This document shows positions 31,093 to 38,759 of a stretch of 41,639 nt of DNA, piece by piece. Below the pieces are notes generated by a model, which was not told the origin of the DNA, ran no database searches, and worked only from the letters and a program-made list of their open reading frames with translations. A program made the position numbers and the translations under genes. Within the stretch, counting starts at the first letter, position 1. Every line of letters begins with the position of its first letter. Source of the DNA: an uncultured Lachnospiraceae bacterium (GTDB taxonomy: Bacteria > Bacillota > Clostridia > Lachnospirales > Lachnospiraceae); the NCBI GenBank assembly GCA_945864145.1, contig CAMBAN010000011.1, forward strand, positions 1-41,639, given 5' to 3'.

Positions 31093-32268
31093 ATGTTTGA
31101 AGAAAAAATATCAGAGAGAAGTCTTGCCACACCCCCATCATTTATCCGCAGTATTTTAAAGGCAACAGAGCAGGAGCAGACAATTTCCTTTGCAGGAGGC
31201 TTGCCAAATCCTATTTCTTTTCCGCAGGAAGCGATTAAGGAATCTACCAACCGTGTGATCGATACTTTTGGCGCAAAGGTCTTTCAGTATGCGGCGACAG
31301 CAGGTTTATTGCCGCTTCGAGAGTACATTTGCAACCGTTTACATACCAAATACCAAATGGAAATCCAACCGGATGATATTTTGATTACTACAGGCTCGCA
31401 GCAGGCATTGGATTTGATTGGTAAAGTTTTTATCAATAAAGGAGATGTAGTTGCATTGGAAAAACCAGGGTATCTTGGTGCCATTCAGGCCTTTTCCCAG
31501 TACCAGCCGGATTTGCATGCCATTACTTTGGAAGAGGATGGTATGGATATCAATGAATTGGAACAGGTGTTAAAAGACAAAGCGCCTAAATTTTTGTATG
31601 TAATTCCCAACTATCAAAATCCGACCGGTATTTCCTATAGTGATGAAAAAAGAAACCAGGTGCTTTCACTGGTGCAGCAGTATTCCTGCATTTTAGTCGA
31701 GGATGACCCTTACGGAGAGCTTTGCTTTGAAGGTACACCCAAGGGATATATCAGTGCAAAAGCACCACAGGGCAGTATTTTGCTTGGGACCTTTTCCAAA
31801 ACAGTTACCCCTGGCATGAGGCTGGGATATATGATAGTATGTGAGGAGGGGCTTCGAAAACGATTGAACACCGCAAAGGAGGCCGCTGACCTTCATTCTA
31901 ATATTTTTTCGCAGTATATTTTGTGGGATTATTTGTCACATAATGATATAGAAGTGCATGTTGAAAAAATCCGTATGCTGTATAAAGAACAGTGTGCCAC
32001 TATGCTTTCTGCTATGAAGACTTATTTTCCGAAAAATGTTTCTTTTACCAGACCAACAGGTGGTATGTTTCTTTGGGCGACTTTGCCACAGGAACAATCT
32101 TCCCTGGAATTGTTTGGAAGAGCAAGCAAAGAAAACGTAGTCTTTGTACCGGGAAATCCGTTTTATACAGATGGACGTGATGCCAATACCATGCGTTTAA
32201 ATTACACCAATTCTTCCTGCGAAACAATTACAGAGGGAATCAGAAGGCTTGGACAATTGATGAATTAA
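31093..32268 (+). CDS. PLP-dependent aminotransferase (2-aminoadipate/aromatic type)
   Basis: This 391-residue class I/II aminotransferase lacks a DNA-binding domain. The motifs are 'ISFAGGLPNPISFP' near 35-48, 'LITTGSQQALDLIGKVF' near 96-112, 'YVIPNYQNPTGISYS' near 172-186, and the PLP lysine in 'LLGTFSKTVTPGMRLGYM' near 236-253. It is closest in style to LysN/2-aminoadipate and aromatic or branched-chain aminotransferases; the substrate is not certain. AAGGAGGG precedes the ATG. The divergent MocR regulator probably controls it. Confidence 0.92.
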   Translation: MFEEKISERSLATPPSFIRSILKATEQEQTISFAGGLPNPISFPQEAIKESTNRVIDTFGAKVFQYAATAGLLPLREYICNRLHTKYQMEIQPDDILITTGSQQALDLIGKVFINKGDVVALEKPGYLGAIQAFSQYQPDLHAITLEEDGMDINELEQVLKDKAPKFLYVIPNYQNPTGISYSDEKRNQVLSLVQQYSCILVEDDPYGELCFEGTPKGYISAKAPQGSILLGTFSKTVTPGMRLGYMIVCEEGLRKRLNTAKEAADLHSNIFSQYILWDYLSHNDIEVHVEKIRMLYKEQCATMLSAMKTYFPKNVSFTRPTGGMFLWATLPQEQSSLELFGRASKENVVFVPGNPFYTDGRDANTMRLNYTNSSCETITEGIRRLGQLMN

Positions 32269-32305
32269 GTCAATCGTAATCAGTTGCTCAGAAAGGGAGA
32301 AAGGT

Positions 32306-32770
32306 ATGAAGAACACAACGCTTTGCTATATTGAAAAAGATGGAAAATATTTAATGTTACATAGAATCAAAAAGGAAAATGATTTGAATGAAGGCAAATG
32401 GATAGGCGTTGGTGGAAAATTTGAACCGGGAGAAACTGCAGAGGAATGCTTATTACGAGAGGTATATGAAGAAACAGGAGTCATACTTACTTCCTATCGT
32501 TATCGGGGGATTATCAAATTTCTTTCAGATAAATGGGAGGATGAAGTTATTTACCTGTATACAGCAGATGCTTATGAAGGAGAAATATCCATGGAGTGTA
32601 ATGAGGGGGTTCTTGCCTGGATAGATAAGGATAAAATTTTAGACTTACATCTATGGGAGGGAGACAGTATCTTTTTAAAAGAATTGTTAGCTGACAGAGA
32701 TGTCAGCATTACCTTACATTATGATGAAGAGGATAAGTTAAAGGAAGTCATTAACGATAACTGTCATTAA
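32306..32770 (+). CDS. Nudix hydrolase (MutT / 8-oxo-dGTP diphosphatase-like)
   Basis: This 154-residue protein has a complete Nudix box, 'GKFEPGETAEECLLREVYEETGV' (about 38-60), and the MutT-like start 'TTLCYIEKDGKYLMLHRIKKENDLNEGKWIGVGG'. It hydrolyses nucleoside diphosphates linked to another group, possibly 8-oxo-dGTP, which would otherwise cause mutations. It lies 37 nt after the aminotransferase gene and may share its transcript. AAAGGGAGAAAGG precedes the ATG. Confidence 0.9.
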   Translation: MKNTTLCYIEKDGKYLMLHRIKKENDLNEGKWIGVGGKFEPGETAEECLLREVYEETGVILTSYRYRGIIKFLSDKWEDEVIYLYTADAYEGEISMECNEGVLAWIDKDKILDLHLWEGDSIFLKELLADRDVSITLHYDEEDKLKEVINDNCH

Positions 32771-32774
32771 AGCA

Positions 32775-32803
32775 TTGCATTTTGTGCGCAATGTGCGTAT
32801 AAT
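32775..32803 (+). promoter_or_regulatory. promoter before the lactate dehydrogenase gene
   Basis: TTGCAT (32775-32780) and TATAAT (32798-32803) are separated by 17 nt. An inverted repeat ATTGC / GCAAT (32774-32792) overlaps the -35 and could be an operator. Confidence 0.75.
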
Positions 32804-32819
32804 AAAAACAGATTAAAAG

Positions 32820-32851
32820 GCAAAGAGGCATTAGTTATCTTTGCTTTTTTT
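32820..32851 (+). terminator. terminator hairpin between the promoter and ldh
   Basis: GCAAAGA (32820-32826) pairs with TCTTTGC (32838-32844), followed by T7. It ends the Nudix transcript, but it also lies about 10 nt inside any transcript begun at the 32798 TATAAT box, so it may attenuate ldh. Confidence 0.82.
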
Positions 32852-32893
32852 AGTTACATTAACACGTTGAAGCGATAGAAAAGAGGTTTTTAA

Positions 32894-33847
32894 ATGAAAA
32901 CGACAAAAAAGAAAGTTGCTATTGTAGGCTGTGGTCTTGTGGGTGCAACAACTGCATTCAGCTTAATCACACAGGGAATTTGTGATGAAGTATTACTGAT
33001 TGACATCAATGAAGAACGTGCTTATGGAGAAATGCTTGATTTAAGAGACAGTATCGAATATTTAAATCGTAATGTAAAGGTTTCTACAGGAACCTATGCA
33101 GACTGCGGAGATATGGACATCATTGTGATTACGGCAGGTGCACCACCAAAGCCGGGGCAGACACGCTTAGATACGCTTGAGCTTTCTGCAAAAATCTGCA
33201 AATCGATTGTGCAGCCTATTATGGCAAGTGGATTTGATGGTATTTTTATTGCTATTTCCAATCCGGTGGATATTATTGCGCACTATATTTATAAATTGTC
33301 AGGACTTCCTAAAAATCAGGTCATTGGTACAGGAACAGCTTTAGATTCTGCAAGATTGCAGACCTTAATCGGTGAAATCTGTAAGGTTGACCCAAGAAGT
33401 GTGCATGCCTATAGTATGGGCGAACACGGAGATTCACAGATGGTGCCATGGTCAGCAGTAACAGTGGGAGGTAAATCCTTCTATGATGTTTTAAATGACA
33501 ATAAGGAAATGATTGGTAAGGTTGATTTAGATGCACTAGTGGAGCAGACAAGAAAGCAGGGCTTTGAGATATTAAATCGTAAGGGAACTACCTATTATGG
33601 CATTGCGACAACCTGCGCCGGAATTATCAAGGCAATTTTGAATGATGAAAATAGAATTGTCCCCGTTTCTACATTGCTGGAGGGTGAGTATGGAGAGTAC
33701 GATGTATACGCCGGAGTTCCGACTGTACTAAATCGCTCCGGCGCATTTGATGTACTTGAAATTCATATGGCTCCCGGAGAGCTTACAAGATTTAAAGAAT
33801 CTACCAAGCTAATCAGAGAGTATACAGAAAAAATTATGAGTATGTAG
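32894..33847 (+). CDS. ldh: L-lactate dehydrogenase
   Basis: This 317-residue NAD-dependent enzyme reduces pyruvate to L-lactate in fermentation. The Rossmann motif 'VAIVGCGLVGATTAF' is at 8-22, the cofactor Asp at the end of strand 2 in 'LLIDINEERA', the substrate loop 'AGAPPKPGQTRLD' has the Gln that favours pyruvate over oxaloacetate (near 93), and the catalytic His is in 'MGEHGDS' near 178. Length is normal. A hairpin before the gene may modulate it. Its stop overlaps the end of the convergent sensor gene by 14 nt. Confidence 0.93.
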   Translation: MKTTKKKVAIVGCGLVGATTAFSLITQGICDEVLLIDINEERAYGEMLDLRDSIEYLNRNVKVSTGTYADCGDMDIIVITAGAPPKPGQTRLDTLELSAKICKSIVQPIMASGFDGIFIAISNPVDIIAHYIYKLSGLPKNQVIGTGTALDSARLQTLIGEICKVDPRSVHAYSMGEHGDSQMVPWSAVTVGGKSFYDVLNDNKEMIGKVDLDALVEQTRKQGFEILNRKGTTYYGIATTCAGIIKAILNDENRIVPVSTLLEGEYGEYDVYAGVPTVLNRSGAFDVLEIHMAPGELTRFKESTKLIREYTEKIMSM

Positions 33848-34613
33848 TAAGCTCTGTGATGGTGTCTGTGATCTTAGCCAGCGAAGATACGATATTTTTG
33901 CTGGCTACGTCCATACCCTGTGCAAGTTTTTGTACTTCGATAGCAACAACGGCAAAGCCTTTTCCGATTTCTCCAACACGGGCAGCCTCAATAGAAGCGT
34001 TTAAGGCAAGCATACGCTGCTTGTTACTAAAGCCTGCAATCTGCTTTGTGCTTTCATTGGCAGTGGTAAGCTCGTCTACGGCAGTATGGATACCATTACT
34101 AAGCTTGGAAATCAGTTCCGCGTTTTTCTTACTGATATAGCTTGCTCGTACATACATATTAATAACATCTCCAAGTAATTTTGCAGATGCTTCAATTTCT
34201 TCTTTTGTTTTGACAGTAACCTTGTGAAGTGCTTTGATATAGGCATCTTCATCGATGCCAAGTTCTCTTGCTGTGGCACGGAATTTTTCTTCATCCGGAT
34301 TTTCTGGAAGAACTTGTCCACCAATGATACTGCCAAGTACCGTACCATCCTCCAACGTGATGGGAATACCGAAATCCATTAAGCCGGCGTGACAAGTGTA
34401 TATACCGACACCTTCTCTGTCATTTTTTTCACATCTTTCACAGCCTTCTTTACTGCCGCGTGTTAATTTGATACAGAAATCAGTAAAATTATAACAGCTA
34501 CTGATATATTTTCCGTCGGTTCCTACAGCAACTGATGCAAGTCCTGTACTTTTTGCCCAATTTGACATGATTTCTTCAAATTTTTTCATGTCACAAAAAT
34601 CTTCAATTTTCAT
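33834..34613 (-). CDS. soluble PocR-type sensor with methyl-accepting signalling tail
   Basis: This 259-residue protein has no membrane segment. Residues about 5-165 form a PocR ligand-binding domain with Cys residues at 'FCIKLTRGSKEGCERCEKNDREG' and 'YTCHAGLMDFGIPI', which may hold a metal or cofactor. Residues about 170-259 form a short coiled-coil piece of a chemoreceptor signalling domain ('NKQRMLALNASIEAARVGEIGKGFAVVAIEVQKLA', the hairpin tip region). It lacks most of the methylation helices, so it may signal to CheA or act independently. The ATG at 34613 follows AAAGGTG. It is convergent with ldh and divergent from glmS. Confidence 0.88.
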   Translation of the reverse strand: MKIEDFCDMKKFEEIMSNWAKSTGLASVAVGTDGKYISSCYNFTDFCIKLTRGSKEGCERCEKNDREGVGIYTCHAGLMDFGIPITLEDGTVLGSIIGGQVLPENPDEEKFRATARELGIDEDAYIKALHKVTVKTKEEIEASAKLLGDVINMYVRASYISKKNAELISKLSNGIHTAVDELTTANESTKQIAGFSNKQRMLALNASIEAARVGEIGKGFAVVAIEVQKLAQGMDVASKNIVSSLAKITDTITELTTYS

Positions 34614-34749
34614 AACATTTTCAACACCTTTCCCCAAACAGAATGTAGAGTTAAAATACCTTTCCGATATATTGTATCATAAATTGATAAAATAGTGAAT
34701 AAATTCTGAAAAATATATAAAAAAGAAAGATTTCTATAACTTTCATTTC

Positions 34750-34778
34750 TGGACATTATGTGAATATTATAGTATAGT
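34750..34778 (+). promoter_or_regulatory. glmS: glmS promoter
   Basis: TGGACA (34750-34755) and TATAGT (34773-34778) are separated by 17 nt, upstream of the glmS ribozyme. Confidence 0.75.
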
Positions 34779-34889
34779 AAAGACGTTGCAGGAATCCAAA
34801 CGGAAAAACTGCAAAAGAACCTTGAGAATTGAATAAAGAAGAAGTTTATATGTTCAGATGCGCAATTCTGTCTGAAACTGATTGCGGAC

Positions 34890-35060
34890 AAATAAGTTTC
34901 TCTTCTAGCGCCAGGTACCTGTGGGAACGGAAAAAAAGAGCAGGTTAACGAGGAAAAGGGTTATCGAAAAATTCGGCGGACGCCCTTTCGTACTTCCCAG
35001 TGCGAGATACATCGGCAAATATGCGGGCAACTGCAAAACAAATACGGTGTAATGGGATAC
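34890..35060 (+). ncRNA. glmS ribozyme
   Basis: The sequence after TCTA|GCGCCAG (cleavage expected between A34907 and G34908) follows the glmS ribozyme consensus: AGCGCCAGG, 'GTTAACGAGG' (34944-34953), 'GGGTTATCGAA' (34958-34968), 'TTCGGCGGACGCCC' (34972-34985), and a 3' region with 'GCGGGCAACTGCAAAACAAATACGG' pieces. This RNA cuts itself when glucosamine-6-phosphate binds, which destabilises the glmS mRNA. It lies just before the glmS gene, as expected. The 3' end is approximate. Confidence 0.94.
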
Positions 35061-35113
35061 TATTGATAAGAAATCAAAGAGTATGAAATAGATTGAAAGA
35101 AGAGGAAATTTAT

Positions 35114-36934
35114 ATGTGTGGAATTATAGGTTATACAGGCAGTAATTGTGTAAAGGATATTTTATTGGATGCGTTGAGTTTATTAGAGTATAGAGGATAT
35201 GACAGTGCGGGAATTGCAGTGAACGAGGAAGAAAAGAAAAAAACAGAGATTTTCAAATGTGCCGGAAGAGTAAGTGATTTGAAAGCGATTTGTGATACGA
35301 AACAGATTACTGCAACCTGTGGAATTGGTCATACGAGATGGGCAACCCATGGAGGCGTGAACGATGGGAATGCACATCCGCATCAGCAGGGAAAGGTCAC
35401 TTTGGTTCATAATGGAATTATTGAAAACTATCGGGAATTAATCGCAGATTATGATTTGCAGGATGTGCTTCGCTCAGAAACTGACAGTGAAGTGGTAGCT
35501 GCATTGTTAAATCATTTCTATCAGGGAAATCCAGGTGAAGCAATTAGAAAGACAGTCAGCAAGCTGAAGGGAACCTTTGCATTTGTTATTTTGTTTGAGG
35601 ATCAACCGGGAGTCATTTACTCCATTCGTAATGTCAGTCCGATTGTGGCAACGATATGTAAGGAGGGAGCTATGTTAGCTTCTGACTTGACAGCACTTTG
35701 CCGATTTACGAATGAGTATTTTGTAGTGCCGGAATATCATATTCTGGAGTTGCACAAGGATTGTATTCTTTTGACAGATTTACAGGGGCAGAAGGTAGAG
35801 CCTCAAATGCTGTCGGTTGATTGGGAATTGAACAGTGCCGGTAAAAATGGATATCCTTTTTATATGGAAAAAGAAATGATGGAGCAGCCGGATGCAATCA
35901 GACGTACGATAGAAGGTCGTATTATGAATGGTCTTCCTGACTTTACAGGGGACGGTGTGCCCGATGAACTGTTTACAAATTGTGAAAGAATTTGTGTGGT
36001 AGCATGTGGAACAGCTATGCATGCAGGACTTGTGGCACAGGCGCTGGTAAAATCCATGGTACATGTACCGATGGAAGTGGAGCTGGCATCAGAATTCATG
36101 TACTCCGACCCGGTAATTGATGAGAAGACATTGGTAATTGCGGTGTCACAGTCAGGGGAAACCATCGATACTTTAGAAGCATTAAGGTATGCAAAAAGAC
36201 AGGGAGCAAAGTGCCTTTCCATTATTAATGTGAAAGGGTCTTCTATTGCAAGAGAGAGTGACTATGTGCTGTATACTTCTGCAGGACCGGAAATTGCAGT
36301 TGCAAGCACGAAGGCGTATACGACACAGCTGTCAGTTTTTCATCTTGTAGTTGCAAAAATGGCGATGTTGCGTGGTGCATATACAGAGAAACAGGCAAAG
36401 GCATTTGTACAGGAGTTGCAGCGTGTGCCGGAAGTATTAGAAACAATATTGGAACAAAGAAAAGATATTCACGTTATTGCAAAAAAGATTCTTGAAGCAA
36501 AGGATTTATTTATGATTGGACGTGGTCTGGATTATTCTATTCTTTTAGAGGGATCCTTGAAGCTAAAGGAGGTTTCTTATATTCATTCCGAAGCATATGC
36601 ATCCGGTGAATTAAAGCACGGACCAATTGCATTGATTACCCGGAATACTCCGGTTGTGGCAGCAGTGACACAGGAGAAGATTATGTCTAAAGAGCTTTCT
36701 AATATCAAGGAAGTAAAATCAAGAGGAGCTGATATTGTTCTTTTTATCAAAAAAGCACTTGCAGGAGACTTGCATCAGGAATATCAGCTAATTGAACTAC
36801 CTGACATGCAGGATGTATTTATGGTATTCCCGACGTCAGTAGCACTTCAACTGTTGGCATACTATGTGTCATCAGACAAAGGCTTTGATGTTGATAAGCC
36901 AAGAAACCTTGCAAAGGTTGTAACAGTAGAGTAA
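35114..36934 (+). CDS. glmS: glutamine-fructose-6-phosphate aminotransferase
   Basis: This 606-residue enzyme makes glucosamine-6-phosphate from fructose-6-phosphate and glutamine, the entry step to cell-wall amino sugars. The start must be the ATG at 35114: the next residue, Cys2 in 'CGIIGYTGS', is the catalytic N-terminal nucleophile, so the upstream TTG at 35093 is not used. The glutaminase domain is at 1-240 ('RGYDSAGIAV', 'HTRWATHG', 'HNGIIENY'). Two SIS domains follow ('SQSGETIDT' near 345, 'SEAYASGELKHGPIALI' near 490) and the tail 'DKPRNLAKVVTVE' is canonical. The ribozyme just upstream is its feedback control. Confidence 0.97.
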   Translation: MCGIIGYTGSNCVKDILLDALSLLEYRGYDSAGIAVNEEEKKKTEIFKCAGRVSDLKAICDTKQITATCGIGHTRWATHGGVNDGNAHPHQQGKVTLVHNGIIENYRELIADYDLQDVLRSETDSEVVAALLNHFYQGNPGEAIRKTVSKLKGTFAFVILFEDQPGVIYSIRNVSPIVATICKEGAMLASDLTALCRFTNEYFVVPEYHILELHKDCILLTDLQGQKVEPQMLSVDWELNSAGKNGYPFYMEKEMMEQPDAIRRTIEGRIMNGLPDFTGDGVPDELFTNCERICVVACGTAMHAGLVAQALVKSMVHVPMEVELASEFMYSDPVIDEKTLVIAVSQSGETIDTLEALRYAKRQGAKCLSIINVKGSSIARESDYVLYTSAGPEIAVASTKAYTTQLSVFHLVVAKMAMLRGAYTEKQAKAFVQELQRVPEVLETILEQRKDIHVIAKKILEAKDLFMIGRGLDYSILLEGSLKLKEVSYIHSEAYASGELKHGPIALITRNTPVVAAVTQEKIMSKELSNIKEVKSRGADIVLFIKKALAGDLHQEYQLIELPDMQDVFMVFPTSVALQLLAYYVSSDKGFDVDKPRNLAKVVTVE

Positions 36935-37340
36935 AAAGGTAGAGAAACGTTTTGTCTGCAAACATGACAGTACAGAATTGCGTATCTGAACGTATAAACG
37001 ATAGCTATTCCTTAGTCTCTGTTGTATATTTCGCAGTTTTGGAAAAAACAGGGAGAGGGTTATACCAATTATCCAGCCGATTGGCAAAATTACAAGAATT
37101 AATCAATATACCTTTGATAGAGGAAGAATATATTGGAAATTCCTATTTTCCTGCTTATAAGGAAGCAAAACTATTGGGTCATTTTTCTTAAGACTACACC
37201 GGAAAAAGCTTATTTCAATTTTCTCGGTGTTAAAATATGGTGATTTTCGGGTTGTTAACACCGGGATTTACAAAATGTGAAGAAATTGTTGTTAATTTTT
37301 TTAGAAGAACCTAATAGAAAAATGTTATTAAATTATGTAT
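36935..37340. other. gap between glmS and the araR leader, inverted repeats only
   Basis: An open frame of 79 codons (36952-37191) starts with TTG and has no ribosome-binding site or known relatives; I do not call it a gene. ACACCGG (about 37197), CGGTGTTAA (about 37225) and TTAACACCG (about 37256) can pair in two alternative ways, which may form the glmS transcript end or an operator pair. Confidence 0.5.
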
Positions 37341-37460
37341 GCTACAAGCCTTAACTTCGTGAGACAATTTCACTAGGTCACGGGCTGTCGTTCTATGAAT
37401 CTGCACTTGAAATTAGCTGCCTGTGAGCAAGCTGCTGGCAGCCAATTTGTAGAAATGCGA
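37341..37460 (+). ncRNA. candidate structured RNA upstream of araR
   Basis: The segment is not coding and is unusually rich in paired arms. CTACAA (about 37350) can pair with TTGTAG (about 37449) to close the domain. AGCC-CGTGA pairs with TCACG-GGCT (about 37355-37389). AAATTaGCTGCC pairs with GGCAGCcAATTT, with an inner AGCA/TGCT (about 37411-37448). It lies about 90 nt before the AraR gene and before its operator, so it could be an independent small RNA or an araR leader. I could not match it to a known family. Confidence 0.45.
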
Positions 37461-37506
37461 AAACTATAGTGGCTTTCTTTCTTGAAAAGAAAAAGGAATA
37501 GACTAA

Positions 37507-37520
37507 GATGTACGTACAAG
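37507..37520. promoter_or_regulatory. AraR operator
   Basis: The palindrome TGTACGTACA (37509-37518) matches the core of the Bacillus AraR operator (TTGTACGTACAA). It lies 23 nt before the AraR start, so AraR probably represses its own gene and is released by arabinose. Confidence 0.82.
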
Positions 37521-37542
37521 TATAAGAGAGGGACAAGGGGAT

Positions 37543-38628
37543 ATGCAGACGGACAAGCGGTTAAAATATCATGATTTGGTGGAAGAACTCAGGGACAAGA
37601 TATTGAGTGGGCATATCAGACCCGGTGAAAAGCTTCCTTCTGAAAATGAGCTGGCAGCAGCTCATGCAATCAGCAGACAGACAGTACGCAAGGCATTGCA
37701 GATTTTGGAAAATGAGGGCTTTGTATATGCAGAGCACGGAAGAGGAACCTTCTGTTCAGACAGAACAGGGGTGCATAAAAGTTCACATAATATTGCAGTA
37801 GTGACGACCTATTTGTCCGATTATATTTTTCCAAGAGTGATACAGGGAATCGATCAGGTGCTGACGGAAAAGGGCTATAGTATTTTATTAAAAAATACCA
37901 GAAACTCCAGAGCGATGGAAGCAAAAATCATTGAGGAGCTTTTACAAAAGGACATAGATGGTTTGATTATAGAGCCGAGTAAGAGCCAGATTTACTGTAA
38001 GCACCTTAACTTGTATGCCATGTTGGATAAATATCAGATTCCTTATGTGTTTATTCAGGGCTGTTACAGTCATATGGAAAAGAAACCGCAGATTTTACTG
38101 GATGACAGAAAAGGAGGCTTTCTCATAACAGAATATTTGATTTCTCTGGGGCACAGGGATATTGTAGGTATTTTTAAGGCAGATGATATGCAGGGACAGG
38201 AAAGGCATAAGGGCTATATTCAGGCCTTGCAGCAGGCTGGCATTGCTTATGACCCGGATAAGGTTATCTGGTATCATACAGAGGATAGAAAAAGTCATCC
38301 TTATGAGCAAATCAGGCGTATGGCAAAAAAACGGGAAAAGCTGTTTTTTGATGCGGTGGTCGCATACAATGATGAGGTTGCAATCTCTGTGATACAGGCA
38401 TTGGAGGCGGAAAACCTAAGCTGTCCTAAGGATGTGTCTGTCACAGGTTATGACAATTCCTATCTTGCAGCTTCCTGTAAAGTACCACTGACTACGATTG
38501 CACATCCACAGGAAAAGCTTGGGAGTATGGCGGCAAAATTGTTACTTTCTCTGATGGAAAAAGAAGAAGTAGGACAGACAAAAATAATTATTGAACCTGA
38601 GCTGGTTATCAGAGACTCCTGCCAATAA
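37543..38628 (+). CDS. araR: AraR-type arabinose repressor (GntR HTH plus LacI-type sensor)
   Basis: This 361-residue repressor has an N-terminal GntR winged helix ('YHDLVEELRDKILSGHIRPGEKLPSENELAAAHAISRQTVRKALQILENEGFVYAEHGRGTF', about 9-69) joined to a LacI/periplasmic-binding-type sugar domain (about 83-361, 'IAVVTTYLSDYIFPRVIQGI', 'GFLITEYLISLGHRDIVGIF', 'GYDNSYLAA'). This mix is the mark of AraR, which senses L-arabinose. It lies before araA and an arabinan-degrading enzyme, with an AraR operator just upstream. AGAGAGGGA precedes the ATG. Confidence 0.92.
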   Translation: MQTDKRLKYHDLVEELRDKILSGHIRPGEKLPSENELAAAHAISRQTVRKALQILENEGFVYAEHGRGTFCSDRTGVHKSSHNIAVVTTYLSDYIFPRVIQGIDQVLTEKGYSILLKNTRNSRAMEAKIIEELLQKDIDGLIIEPSKSQIYCKHLNLYAMLDKYQIPYVFIQGCYSHMEKKPQILLDDRKGGFLITEYLISLGHRDIVGIFKADDMQGQERHKGYIQALQQAGIAYDPDKVIWYHTEDRKSHPYEQIRRMAKKREKLFFDAVVAYNDEVAISVIQALEAENLSCPKDVSVTGYDNSYLAASCKVPLTTIAHPQEKLGSMAAKLLLSLMEKEEVGQTKIIIEPELVIRDSCQ

Positions 38629-38631
38629 AAA

Positions 38632-38661
38632 ACAACTTGTATTGTCAACTGTACAAGTTGT
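38632..38661. promoter_or_regulatory. inverted repeat after araR, terminator-like or degenerate AraR site
   Basis: ACAACTTGTA (38632-38641) and TACAAGTTGT (38652-38661) are 10-bp arms around a 10-nt loop, 4 nt after the araR stop. No T-tract follows. The TTGT...ACAA half-sites resemble a loose AraR operator that could control araA. Confidence 0.55.
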
Positions 38662-38676
38662 AAGATGAAAGTAGTG

Positions 38677-38711
38677 AATCGGTAAGCATTCAAATCAGGT
38701 GTGTACCGATT
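38677..38711 (+). repeat. inverted repeat upstream of araA
   Basis: AATCGGTA (38677-38684) is complementary to TACCGATT (38704-38711). It lies about 50 nt before the araA start and may be an mRNA leader hairpin or an operator for another regulator. Confidence 0.5.
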
Positions 38712-38759
38712 ACAAATAGAAAAATAGATAAACGAGATTGAGAAAGGTTAGGGGTTACA

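Noticed and set aside
35093-35113. N-terminal extension of GlmS from a TTG codon
   Set aside because: The enzyme needs Cys directly after the initiator Met; the ATG at 35114 gives that, the TTG does not.
36952-37191. Open frame of 79 codons after glmS
   Set aside because: TTG start without a ribosome-binding site and no recognisable homology; possibly a gene remnant, but nothing supports calling it.
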